DNA of 64,000 bases from Diadema setosum (lineage: Eukaryota > Echinodermata > Echinoidea > Diadematoida > Diadematidae), in NCBI RefSeq assembly GCF_964275005.1, contig NC_092692.1, forward strand, positions 12,634,764 to 12,698,763, read 5' to 3'. Positions 49,026 to 62,900 of the stretch are shown here, piece after piece. Under the pieces are notes generated by a model. It ran no database searches and was not told the origin of the DNA. It saw nothing but the letters and a program-made list of their open reading frames with translations. Made by a program: the position numbers and the translations under genes. Each line of letters opens with the position of its first letter. The stretch's first letter is position 1.

Positions 49026-50737
49026 AAAAGTTCTTGTCTACACTTTGTACATAGAATGTGGGAGGCAACTCGCGAAAATCTAATGCTGCGAAAATATTGT
49101 GTTTTACAATATCATGTGACATTCCGGCCTGGAGTGTCTTTTCAAGCCCACAATAGAAGCCATTCCAAATAAAGCCATTCGCAAAAGGCTTACAAAATGC
49201 ATAATTGCATCTCAAAACTGCCGATCAAAAATGTATGGATAACTGTGATGACCTCACTGCTGCAATATCCTGATTCAATACTTGAAATGATAATGGTATT
49301 GTACTGGAAAAGTCACATCCGAGAAAACTGCACGGAACGTACTGGCCTACACTCAATGCTAAAGTACGCATCTTTAGTTACACATTCAAAATACCTCCAT
49401 GGCTCCATAAACACAAGTGTTTGCATCAACATTCATTAAATGATTGAAATTATGGTAGAATGTGGGGAACAGCTACAAGCCTATTTCATATATTCTTATC
49501 ATTCTCTGATAACATTTTCATACCAAAGGTGTTGTCAAAACTGCTCAAAATAAACATTCATTAAGGGACAGTCTCCCTTGAAAATCTTTGTCTCTTACAA
49601 TCCAAGGAAATATAAGTCACCACATCACAAAAATATCTATCACCAAGGTATCTGGTCACAGACATGTGATCTCATTTTGTATGTTCTTGTTAAACTCGCA
49701 CAGACTTTTTACAAGACTACTAGGAAGGATTGTCAACGTCTAACAATCATGTTTTAATCCAGCTCAATAATTGCCAAGTATTGCTACTGAACATTGAAAG
49801 GACAGGGTAGGTTGAGGGAAAAAATCTAGAGACGTCAAGCCTTATCTTCAAGCACTGTAGAAAAAAATCAATCAATCAATCAACAGCCGCATAAATATTG
49901 ATTTACAGAAAATGTGAGCTGCAATAGATTCCAAATGTCAGGAATCAATTTTCGAAATGAGAATTCTCAAACTGTTGAGAAATACCACTACCAGTTACAA
50001 CTACACCTACTGACACAAATCTCAACAGTTCTATTGTAGAAAGAAATAAATCAAACCTTTTTCATATCTTACAGTTTTGCACAATGAAGCATTATTTCAA
50101 TTTTTACAGTTGCATAAACAGCTTTTCTACACACTCCTTTCAAAGCTTCATGAAAAACAACACCTGATCTACATATTTCTGGAAAAAAAAAACAACAAAC
50201 AGCAATGCCAAAGAAAAGAGATGCATATCATTACAGATTTCAAATTTGAATATTGGTCCCTCCAACTCTGCAAAACACAGGTGCAAAATACTGCCTCAAC
50301 CACCTATACAAGCTTTCTTTAACGATGCTATGAAACAAGAAAGCTGTAAGCTTTACATGTCAGCCCCACCTACACAGGTTGGCCTTCCACAGTTTATCTT
50401 AGAAGTACTACATAAAATATCCTTTGGTTCCACATCAATGTCCAATGCAGCAACTTATTTCTTCCAACTTTAGCCAAAACATCTGCACTGATCACGTCTA
50501 ATCTTGGTCCCACATGTTGAATGTTACGAGCATCCACGCCATCAGCATAGAAATTTTAAAGACATTGGTCCAACGGGGGAACAATGAAATGGGCATTCGT
50601 GTCTGTACACAGGGCCTGGCATTACAACAAGTAAAATAAGTTGAATTCAAAGTGTAGTCCCTTGGTTTCTCTCTCCATTGCTGAGCTTTTTAAGGGTGAT
50701 CGTCTCGCTTGGAATTTTGTCACCGCTGTGCCACCGG

Positions 50738-50970
50738 CTAGCCGGCCTTGTAGAAAATGTTCCAGAACACCACAAAGAGAATGAAGATGATGTAAGCGAC
50801 CATGAGGAGCCACATTCCCAGTCGTTCGTGGAGGCGCTGTTCATAGTTCTGCAGGATGAAGAGCCCTATCGTCACTCCCATGATCACGCCTATGATGTGG
50901 GCGACGTAGGATGCGGCTGTCCGCAGACCCGAGTACCGCCGATAGACTGCCAGACCGAAATCTGCGCTTA
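50738..50970 (-). CDS. RHBDL3-like: RHBDL-like exon G: catalytic histidine and C-terminus
   Basis: This last coding exon is 233 nt. Acceptor CCCTTGTTTCAG precedes TAAGCGC, which read with the G of exon F gives GTA AGC (V S), not a stop. It encodes [30 protein letters not shown] with the catalytic His, [13 protein letters not shown] and a final hydrophobic helix ending [12 protein letters not shown], then TAG. The N/SYE.RL and FWN.F endings are shared with vertebrate RHBDL1/3. Confidence 0.93.
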
Positions 50971-53900
50971 CTGAAACAAGGGGCGGACAAATCATGCAGA
51001 AACTGCTTTACTGTCAGTGTTCACACTGGCCTTCAAATATAAGGGAATGCTTCTACAACAATACGGTGTGGGTATTTTAACTTAAAAAACTTGCTACATT
51101 CCCGATGTCTTCCCAAAATGAAAAAAAAAAAAAAGGAAAGATTTGTATTCGATATATGCATGTGACTGGTCCTTTAAAAAAAGAAAGAAAAACAAACTTT
51201 CTACGAGTCAAAGTGGGATTCGGGTTAAAAAAGGTTAAGAAATGCAGCTAAATAGTATGTTTTGCAGTGTTTTTTAATATCTGCAATATAATTGGTAGAA
51301 ATTTTGCTTCTCATAACAACGAAGACTTTTATATCGGATCCAAGGTGATAAATCGCTATTTTTTTTTTCTCTTGAAAACTGGTAAAATAATTCTTTCTCA
51401 CTCTGATGACAAGGTTCTAGATCACATATTCAACCACCTCCACAACTGTCTTACAACTCCTAATTGGAAATTAATATGTGGCATATAGGGCCTACAATGT
51501 ATGCTACAAAGTCAGATGAACACATTCAAATTGTGTGATGTAATTTAGTTTACTGGGCTGGTGCCGTTTGCACAGTCAACTGCCTTTACACAGCATGCCA
51601 GCATGCATCTACACTAAACAATCAAAAGTCGTACCTTTCCTCATCAAAATTTTCTCTAAGTATGCACAAATATTCATAATAAATGTATATCCTAATTCAT
51701 ATGTCCAAAGCCGAAATCATCTGCACCTGTGCAGAGTGTATTGAAGACCTGTACTTCACTTTACACACGTGACACAAGACTTCTCGAGGATAACACAAAA
51801 CATTTGCTGTTGTGATAACACTGTTATTTTCGTACAAATCATTATAATGAGACAACATGGGAGGACTGTTTCAGACAAACCAAATAGGACAATAGGACAC
51901 TCATCGGAAGAAGAAGTGTATCTCCCTCAGACTGTGAAACACTTACCACATACTATTACAACTGCTATTCTCTGTGGACTTAATTTAGAATCTGGAAAAT
52001 GCTGCAGAGGAAAACAAAGAAAAGGAACATAAATGTCGAAAAAGGAGACGAACTCTACGATATGTAAACATAAGTGCCCCATCCCCTCAAAAAATAAATA
52101 AATAAATAAAATGAACTACTGGTATACTGTTTGATTCATTTCATGGTTGAAGTAAATTGAATCACATTGCTAGCAAGGTATCATACTGTTAGTTTCTCGA
52201 CAGCACATCAGTTTGGCAGTTAACCCTATTCTAACTGGGCTATTTGAGACCAAGTTTTTACTGAGGGGGGGTCAAGTTGACCCCCTCTTCAGATCTCGGC
52301 CGCCGATCGCGCGATCACCACGAAATTTTGCCTGAAGATAGAGCTGGATGTCAACTACAAGATTACATTGTCATACAATAGAAAAATATTGCCTTTCTAT
52401 TTTTAATAAATTAATTATGCAAATTTGTGCATGAAATCATATTTTCACCTATAACTCCATTAAAAAGACTGGAGGATTGCTAAATTTTTGTGTCAGAATT
52501 CCTCAAGACACATCAAACAATTTTTGTGTAAAAAATAGCTCAATTGAAATTAATTTCTTTTGTTTTTTACTGTTTTGTTAATTTTTTATGTATTTTACTG
52601 TTTTTTTCAACCTTTTATTTTCTATTGTTTTTTTGCCAAAACTTGTTGCAGGCACTTTTTCAGGCTTATCAACACTAGAATTGATTAATTTCAATGGTTA
52701 AAAGTTGAAATAATCTAATTTATATCAATTTAACCAAAAAACACAATTTGCATTGGATTTGCACACGATACCATTAATTTTGAGCTGTTTTTTGGTTGAC
52801 ATGCATATGCAAAACATTATGTAACTTCAAAACGGTGTACCCGGACGTCACAAATTTGGTCTCAAAATATGCGGGAGACTTCAATGAAAAAAGTCGTGAA
52901 ACGACGCAGCAAAAGCTTTGCGCGTTGCGAAATCGTGGCGCGAAACATCGAGGGGGGGGGGGTCAATTTGACCCCCCCCTGTTAGAATAGGGTTAATGTG
53001 AAAGTACATATCAAGTGCATAAACAGGGGTTGGTAAATTTGAGTTCATGTATTAATTGTCCTACAGACACGTGTGTTTGAATTCAAAAAGCTTCTTGCAG
53101 TCAATTATTGTTCAACTGGTGCTGCTAAGAGAATTCTTTATGATTTTTACTGGGTTTTCTTTTTCTTATCGTCTGGCACAGTAAGGCTAAATTTCTGGGC
53201 ACTTCATTCTACACGCACTATAGTCTGAGCTGTGTCAAGAGGGTCAAAATTACTGTTTTATGATTCCTTTTAATATTTCTGGTGAAAGGAATCATGTAAA
53301 ACCAGAACAATGTATATTCTAACCTCTTTGAACCACAAAAAAGAAAAAATTCTCTGCATTTCCCTACAACAATTGTTTTCATCACCCTAAACCATGTTGT
53401 GTAAGCCAGTGATCCAATACACCATTCTTAACTTCCCGACTCAAACAATGCACCGGTACTACCCAAGAAGAGGAAAAAAAGGTCTCATTATACTTACAAG
53501 ACCTACATTGGCAAGGTGAGCAGATAAAAGGGCGTAGGAACCAGCCGACGCCCCAATCAGAAAACTTTTCCTGTCTAATAAGGATGTGCCCATGGAACCT
53601 ATGGGAGAGGAGAGAAAGAAAGGGCAATGTGCTACAAGAGAGCTTCTTTTTCCATCTTTTTGTCATTGTTGCGCAATGCGTTACGATTCATTCAGCACAT
53701 TATTTATTCTATTTCAATACAGGGTGCTCCCGTGACAATGAAGATGGTTATTACAAAATTTCATCACAACAAAGACAGGTTCAAAATCATTATCACTCAT
53801 GTCTATGGTGCAAAATTTCCTTCAGTTATAATAAAATTTTGATATAACAAAAGAAAACTGCTGGTCCTGAGGACTTTGTTATAATGGGAAATGCCTGTAC

Positions 53901-56900
53901 CTGGAAAAAGTAAATGGCATTCTACTGTAAAAGTGGAAATTATCGGTGTTGAAAGTTTTGCGCATTTTGTGCAACCAGAAACCAGCGCGAAAATAGAGCA
54001 AGCGAATGTTTTTGCTTGCTATATGTTCCAGTAGTTCATGCCTTGATTCTGCGGAATTAAAAACATGTGCAACTCATCTTACCCAGCCAAGCGTGAAAAA
54101 TTACTTGCACAAAAATATCCACTTTTACAGGACTTTGCTGAAAAGCTTAACATATCACTACTCTTCTGATAGCTTGAAAAACTCATCTCTCAGTGTTACA
54201 CCAGAATGGAGGATTGCATACACATACATTGACACATCTTCATTCTTTTTATTTTCATTCTGTACTTAAATTTGATCTCCGACATAGAAAATTATATCAC
54301 CAAACAAACAAAAACAGAAACAAGGAACCCCCCCCCCAAAAAAAAAAAAAAAAAGATGTGACAGCAGCTAACAATATCAATATGGTCTTATTTATCAAGG
54401 GTAGCCTCTTCAGTGTTGCCACTGCTCTACCACAAGGCCCTGCCATTATTATTACCCTAGCATCGCCAGTGGGTACCCATTTTTACACCTGGGTCAAGAG
54501 GGACATGGTGGGTTAAAAAACATCTTGTCTACAGAAGTAAGCCTGGGCAGGAAGCTAGTATTTCATTCACTAATGTAGCTTGATCATATAAAGTTGTTGC
54601 CTTCAAAGAAAGAGTTATACAAAGACCTGTGACAATGTATACATAAAACTCATACAATAATGATTCACATTAATCAAAATGATCAGACTCACTAATGCTG
54701 TTTGACAGCAGTGGAGAATTGAAACTGTTACATCATGATTCAGTTCGTCAAACAAAATCTTTTTTTGTTGAGTTGCAGATTGGGCATCAATCATATCACC
54801 CTACATACCCCCTAGTCGTTGTATTCATGCAAAAACAACACAAAACAACAACAACAACAACCCACAAATACACATGCAGATACATACAGATGCACACAAT
54901 CATATACACACACACATACGAAGCTCCTGTGTACACCTAATGAGTGTCATGTGTGTCCCTGACTGTCTCATAGTGATATCATGACATCATCCAGTCACTA
55001 CACAAAACACCGCTAACCAGCTGCTACCGCCGTGATTCTACGTTTGGCCATCATCCCCTCTTACCATGGAAACGCTACTCACCAGCTGCTATGCTAATGA
55101 GGTAGAGAGTGCCGATGCGTCTGGTGCCGTGGACCATCTCCAGGGGGACTCCGAGGAGCATTTGGACAGAAAAGTTGAAGATTATATGTTCGATTCTGGC
55201 AGACACAAGCGACACAAGCGACAGACCAGGAAGAAAAAGAGAGAAACAAAAGCAAATCAATATTAAACCTTAACTAGCAGCTGAAGATTGCATACTTAAT
55301 GGCCTATTGTTCAATGAAAGGTACAACAATATTCCTCTCATTTCCACAACTTTCTAAATTATGCAAAATAGATGACTGAATGTATATTTTTGTGTATTAT
55401 AAGTTATAGTTATTTGAAAGTCTATTTATTAAGACTTTACCACGAGACTTGTGTCACAGAAATAATTCTTACATAGTTTTTTTTTTTATTACCTTTGACC
55501 TCTTTCAAATTACATTATTATATTATTCTATATGAAAACAATAAAAATAGTAAAGCACAAAACTTTAATAAAGCGGACGGGCGGCTTCTGGCGGTTCAGT
55601 TACTCATGGGTTAAAGGGATGGTATAGTTTTGGTTGAGACAGGGATTCAGGTTTTAACTTTTTGTGAGATAATTAGAAACCACTTTATTAAATGAAATAC
55701 TTAAGAGCATACAATTCTAAGAGGAATTAAAAGTTTATTCAATTAAAATTGGTTTTGAAATGGCTGAGATATCCAAGAAATAAAAGTAAAACAAAATTGT
55801 CCTCATGAAAGGTGGGACCCACTTTTATTTGGCCCATTTTGTTTTGCTTTATACTAGAATACCTTAGCCACTTCAAAACCAAATTTCATCAAATAAACCT
55901 TCAGTTTCTTTAGAATTGTATACCCTTTGATAATTCATATAAGTGGTTTCTAATTATCTTGAAACAATTAAAACCTGAATCCCTATCTCAACCAAAACTA
56001 TTCCAATCCTTTAATGGTTTCATGCAAATAAGAGTACGGTTAAGATGAACATCACTTTAATATAACCTGCTAAATATACAAATATTTTGCATATTTCAAT
56101 AAAAACTTAACATTGAGTACAAGAAACTGGATTTTTTTGTACACTTGTTTTTGCCTCTGTAGTGCCTCATCTTGGTAGGTTATTTGGAAAATAGGCCAAA
56201 GCTCTCAATTACATTTTCCCCATTTGAAGAAGACTTGCAATCTATGTAAGATGATAACTTAGTAAAGAAGGGAAAAATTTCCCTCCTCAAAACTGAACAG
56301 TAATTTTAGTTGATGGATGCATATTCTTTAACAAAATGATGCACAAGTCTATGTAATGAAGATGCTAAACATATTCCATTCTGTATGGGAGTCATACCAG
56401 AATGCATAGCAATTGCTTCATGTATGTGATACCAGGAAAATTATTCTCTGTAGTGTTTGTAAGACACTGACAAAGGGCAAAATAAAGTATACTGGAATGG
56501 TAGATCTGTAACTGCAGGTGAATGTATAATGAAGAAGAATGATATATTTCCATAATTAGATATATTCTCGGGATACAACACACTAGTTTCTACAGGATTT
56601 TTTTAACATTACAGAAAAACATGAGAAGGAAAATCACTCACCCCCCGTGCAAAAGAACGTAGGATAAAAACCTCCAAAACTCAAGCTTTTTCGCTGGGTT
56701 GTAGACCAGGGCACTTTGCTTTGGGAGTGGACCAGTCCAGATGTCTACCGCCACCGAGGACGAGTTTGCATCAGACCGAGTCGCGTTCACCGTCACTCCA
56801 ATGTAGAAACCTAGCTACGGAAGGATGGGGGGATATATTGAGGGCACTGCAGAATATTATCTCTGAACTTTTCAAGGTTCATTGTTTGGTAGAGACTTTC

Positions 56901-59900
56901 ACTCCAATTGCTTTCATATTTTCAGTAAACTAGGCAGTCTTCTTTCTACCAAGGGGATCTCAATTTCAAACATGATTATTAAGAATCAGTTTACATAGCA
57001 GAAAGACAACGAGAAAAACTAAGAGGACAAGGAAGAAAGGAGACAGATAATGAGGGAGAGAGATATACAATGCTAGCTAGCTACATTTAATAGAGATGAT
57101 TCAATAGATATGGAGGTAGAAAGGTAGATGGATAGACAGATAGAAAAAAAGAAAACAAGATAAAAGAAGAGCAAGAGAGAAAATAGCAAGCTTGCCATCT
57201 AAATGTAAATAGATAAAAACAAATGAATAAATACATAGGTAGATACGGAAATAGATGGATTGGTAGATAGATAGGTATTAGATAGCTAGATAGAAAAGAG
57301 AGAGTAGGAGAGAATCATATCACCAGCAGCCTTGGGTCACTAATGGCATGTCTGTATGCAAATACATCAAAAGAGCAAGACCATCTTATGACCACTGGGT
57401 TACGGTACATTAGGTTCATAGCTATAAAACAAATGAGCTGTGCAAAGTGGGTGAAATTAGGTTCTGATTAGGAACCAGGGGTACATTTGTTCAATACCTG
57501 CCTCAAATTCACTAAGACTATGATTAAGGATGAGGACAAAAAAAAAAAAAGGACAACTGCCTTCACAAGGATGTGTCAGAACTTGAAAACGAAATCATAG
57601 AACTTATAATGAGTTTATTAGAATGAAAGCAAAATTTCATTACCCCAAAGTAGAGTTTGCACGTTTGGCTACACCATTATACCAGCCTAAAAGTGGGTAG
57701 GTTGAAGAGATTACTGAGTAAGGTAGGGAAAGTTGTCAAAAGAGAGGATTAGTTTAAAACAAAATCCTCTGCAAATATTGAAAGAAACTCAAGCTAATCG
57801 TCACAAAAATAATTTTCAAAATTATGTGCAGATGTAGTAGATATCTTTTTGTAGTATTGGAAAAAGTAAGAAGGTTGGGAAGACCACACTGGGATGAAGT
57901 TAGAAGAGAAGATCACTTTCTCTTGAAAGACTCAGCCACGGTATTATTTAGGACTTCTATTTCTTCAGATGCCACAATATGTGCCTGTTTGACACCACTT
58001 ACAGCCTGTACCTAGTTATCATCTGGTGAGAACTACAAAGTGCATGTACCATTTTAAAGGACAAGTTCACCTTCACAAATATAAGGATTGTGAGAATGCA
58101 GCAATATTAGTAGAACACATCAGTGAAAGTTTGAGGAATATTGGACAATCGATGCAAAAGTTATGAATTTTTAAAATTTTTGTGTTGGAACCGCTGGATG
58201 AGGAGACTACTAAGGCTCGTGATGTCATATGAGTACAACAGTATAAAGAAAATGTAAAGGAAATTCAACATATTTTTACTTTTTTCGCATAATAAAAGAG
58301 CACTTGACTTGCCTCTTTCTAAAGGCAATGGGAATAATACTACCCATAACATATGTCAGTAACGAGTCAAGGGAATGTGTACTTTTTTCAAAAGATGAAA
58401 TTTTGTGAAATTCTCTTTATATTTCCCTTATATTGTTGTACGCATGTGACATCATACACTGCAGTAGTCTTCTCATCCAGCGGTGTCTGCACAAAAACTT
58501 CACAAATTCACAACTTTTGAACAGATTGTCCGATTTTCCTCAAACTTTCAATGATGTGTTCTACTAATATTGCTACATTCTCTCAATCCTTATATTAATG
58601 AAGGTGAACTTGTCCTTTAAAGGCCCGTATCGTAAGCATATCATGGAGTGGGAAGGCTGGCCCAGTGTAGCTATATTCAAGAATCCCCATAACAGAATTG
58701 TGTACAGCTTTATTGCTGATCTCGATCTAAGTAGACACACAGCCGAAAAATCTTGACAGGGGAGTCTACCGTTACCGATGAAGATACTCTTCGATGCTCA
58801 CATTTGCTGACTGATGCTATTCGTTGTTTTCAAATGAACCCAGTGGGCAGCATATGCGGATTGATTCTATCATCCACGTCTCTAAATACTATTGGGTCTT
58901 TCAAATCAAAGTGTGTGTGTGTGTGGGGGGGGGGGGGAAGGTGGATGGGAAATTCAGCATGCTTTCATCTTGCTCTTTCGGGGAGATGTGCGTAATATGT
59001 GACTCTCTCAAACACAGGACCTCTCTGAAATAATCGACCAATATACCTGGCCTCACAGGTTCTAATTGAAAGTATGTGCATGAGATGACTTCAATAGCAC
59101 TATTTTCTGAGGGGCGCAGTCCTGAAGAAAATAGTGCTATTGGAGTCACCAAAGTCACCGTAGTGTGACATGATGCCTCATGGACTAAAAATAAATGCTT
59201 GTGATGAGAGTGGTGTGCATGCTCTTAGCAAATATTACCACGGCAGTGTGCTTTAGTTTTTTTTTTTTTTTTTTTTTACTATTTCCCTATGGAAATAGTT
59301 GGAATAGGATTTTCATGGTGGAAAATATGTTTTGTCGCTTTCAATGCTCTTGACCAATCAGAGGAAAAGAAATAATTTGTGAGGAATATAATATATCCTA
59401 TCTGAGGGTCAGAGCGTTTTGTCTCTTACTACAGAGGGGACAGAAATTATAACATTTAACTCCTCTATGCTGGGCTCACTGGGCCTCAAACATGAGTACT
59501 CTTGATTGCAGCGTAGGTACACTATGACTCAGCCAACCCACTACCGACAGCATGATGCCGTTACTAAAACAAGATAAGACTCATCCCTCACTTCTGTCAA
59601 CTAACATCAAACATTGTAAGCACAGCCTTACGAACAATTCATTCGAATCCATCAATCTTCGACAATTCAGATTGCAAGGCAAGAACATGACGAAGGGAGA
59701 AAGTTTGTCAACTTTAAGAAAAGACGGAGAGTAAAATTGGATGGTGCATATGGTAGACATTGTGTGCGTGTATGTGTGTGTGTGTGTGTGTGTGTCATTA
59801 TGAAAGCCATAAATATTTCGGGAAAATAATTTTTGGTTGTTTGGCAGATCTGTTAAGCTTGACATTGATAGACAATTTGCCCTACTTCATTACAAAGAAA

Positions 59901-62900
59901 ATATTATAAAAAAGAATCAAAACCTAGAAAACTGTAAAGGGTTACATCGCCAAAGTGCATTTCAGGCGAAGAGGTACTGCAAGGGGGAAAAAGGGGGGGG
60001 GGGGCAGGAGCATTTATCACCTCAACCCAGGTGACCAAGAAGATGAGGATGGGGGGAAGACACCAAGAGAAGTTGCAACGGAAGTAATTCCTGTCCGTCT
60101 CGTTGGTCAGGATCTCGTCGGCCACCATTTTCAGGAAGCGCTGTCTGTACGTCAGGTTCCGGTAGTCGCTCTTGCCGTAGCTGGACCCGCCCCCACCGCC
60201 GCCGCCCCCTCCACCGCCGGCACCGTCCACTTCACAATCCTCGTACCGTGACCGCACAGCGATGGAGAAACTCAGCGATCTCTTGTCGCTCATCTGTGAG
60301 ACAAAGTGAAGAAAGAGGAAGAAGATTCATTTGGGATTTGGGGGCAAACTGTGGGACTAATGAATACCTTTGGCCAAGTGTTTTCTTGATTTTTGTTTTC
60401 TTGACTTTTTTTTTTCTCCATTAACCTTGCAGTCAGGATGCTTTTTTCTTTTCCTGAGCAGCAGCAAACCATTTGATTAGCCTAATTTGGTACTCTCTGA
60501 ATAGGCAGGGCCATCTGAATTACATATTGTTTGCTTGTGCACAATATATACAAACCCCCCCCCCCCCCAACAACAACAACAAAAAATGGTACAATGAGCA
60601 ACTTGGTACAGGATAACAGAACAGGATATGATTTACAGAAAAAAACAAAACAAAGCAGATTTATGGTAGTCGTACTTGCTTATGTTATCCACTCGGTGTG
60701 CTATTGACCAAGCCATTGATGGCTTATGTGTCATTTCCATGCGTAAACGCTGTATCCTTCTATTTTTGATGGATGCAAAAGAATGAGTACACATTGTGCT
60801 CAATGAAGATATGGGCAGTCAATTCTGATCATAATCTCACTAATTTTGTGTGTGGCTATAGATTGAAACCCACTGCGATCATGCTGTTCGGGTTGATAGT
60901 CATGTACAGTATATGATTGTTACAAGCCACTGACTCTGCTGATGGCGGTTTTACAAATTTGAGGAAATATTCTACCACCATGAGCCAATTGGGGAATTCC
61001 TAAAGACAGAAGGTCGGATAGACTGAGGATCCGAAGGACCAAATATTTAAAAGGGAACCATAGACCAAAGGTCCAGTAGACTGAAGATTTCATTGAATAT
61101 CACACTAAAATACAAGTATGTAACTTAATTTGTACAAACAGACACACAACTCATCCCCCTCCCCCGTCACACATTCAAAACCTTCATCACAGAATCTCGT
61201 GCACATCATTAGTAGTCTGCCCTCAAGCTTACAAACCAACATAAACATGCACACCTACAAACACAAACAAGCACTCATCTCCAACATTTTATACACTTTA
61301 AATACACACACACACACACACACACACCCATAAAACTCATAATATGTGAGTGTAGCACTTTGTTATGGAATTGGGGACATATCTAACAGTAAGGCATTAT
61401 TATTTATTCATTAATTTTGTTTGAACATTTGATCTCTTTAAAAATTATTAATCTAACCAAAACTGGTGTGATTGCATTTTCGTTTGCCAGTACATTGTAT
61501 TCTTGGGGAAAAAAAAAGGTGCAGAAATAAATTGAAATTGAAATTGAAAATTGAAAAACACTAGAAATGTCGCTATGGCGACTGATGCCTCTGCCATAAT
61601 GCATGATTCTCCCAATAGGTGTATAGTACAATGTCTTCACAATGTGTGATGACAGTTTCACATAACTCTAAAAATACTGATATGACAGATTTGTCAGAAA
61701 TGTCTTGAATGTTCACTTTCTTTGAACTAGGTTTGCCATAATTGTCTAAGAGTGCAGGTACATTTGGGGAACTGAGGATTTATACTTGACCTTTGACCGA
61801 CCCTTTTATAAGTTTATGCATTGAGTAATTTTCAAGGTATGAAGAAAGAGTGTAATTACAGAATAAAATAGATTTTTTTTTTTTTGCAGTTAAAGGGATT
61901 GTATCGTTTTAGTTGAGACCTAATTTCAGGTTTCTAACATTTTTTGGTGAGATAATGAGAAACCTCTTATGAAATATGAAAGAGCGTGTGATGTTTACTT
62001 GATACAAGAAAATTGGTTTTGAAATGGCTGAGATATCCAAAACAGAGCAATTCTAATAAGTGTGGGACTCACACTTTATTACAATCTCTTTGTTTTACTT
62101 TGTTTTTGGATATGTCAGTCATTCCAAACCCGATTTTCATCAAACCTTGAATTCCTCTTAAAATGGTATGCTCTGTACTATTTCAAAAGTGTTTTCTTGG
62201 TATCTTGCAAAAAGTTAAAAGCCCACTTCTAATCTCCACAATACTGTACCATCCTTTTAAGCTTGGCCTTTGACCCTTAACCTTTGACCTTTGACCTTCT
62301 GGCAGGAAATTTCCCAGAGAATCTCCATTAGGTAATACATGTATATATTAAGTTTTAGAAATAATCCTGCAAGCATTGCATGTACTAGTATATGAGGGAA
62401 ATAGTAAAATCTTGAGGAGTTGACCTTGACCTTTGACCCCTGACTATTGACCCATGACCCCTAAATTCCCTAGATAATCCCTGCCAGTCAGTACATGCAA
62501 ATGTACCAAGTTCCATGAAGATACATTGAACCATTTGAGAGAAAAGTGAAATTGTAACATTTTCACCTGACCTTTGACCTATTGACCTTTGATCTTACGA
62601 CATGAAACTCTCTGGAGAATCCTTATGCAGTATTACATGTCTACACTAAGTTTCAAGAAAATACCTTCGGGCATTGCATAGATATGGGGGAAATAGCAAC
62701 ATTTTTAGTATTTGACCGTGACCTTTTAACCTTTGACCTCTTGCCAATTTCACTAAAAAACTACTCAACTAATTGCCCCATCATACATCATCCTTGGACC
62801 AAGTTTGGTGAAAGTTGCTACATCCAGTTTTGAGATATCACGTAAACAGATAAATTTTAGGATTTGACCTTGATCTTTGACCTTTGACCACTGTCCGACT

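Larger units (their letters stand above)
44200..50737 (-). other. Possible 3' UTR / downstream flank of the rhomboid gene
   Basis: The 6.5 kb below the stop codon is AT-rich and mostly free of recognisable repeats, apart from two small GGCGGATCC-ended elements (46.4 and 48.3 kb) and a hairpin (49.0 kb). Outside those elements, the minus-strand AATAAA I noticed is near 44.2 kb (TTTATT on the plus strand). A long 3' UTR is therefore possible but not shown. No coding sequence was recognised here. Confidence 0.25.

Noticed and set aside
50678..50974. 98-codon plus frame over rhomboid exon G
   Set aside because: Antisense shadow of the well-supported last coding exon.
59904..60020. Proline-rich tail after TWVEV in the exon B frame
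   Set aside because: Reads past the splice donor into a poly-G/C stretch of the intron.
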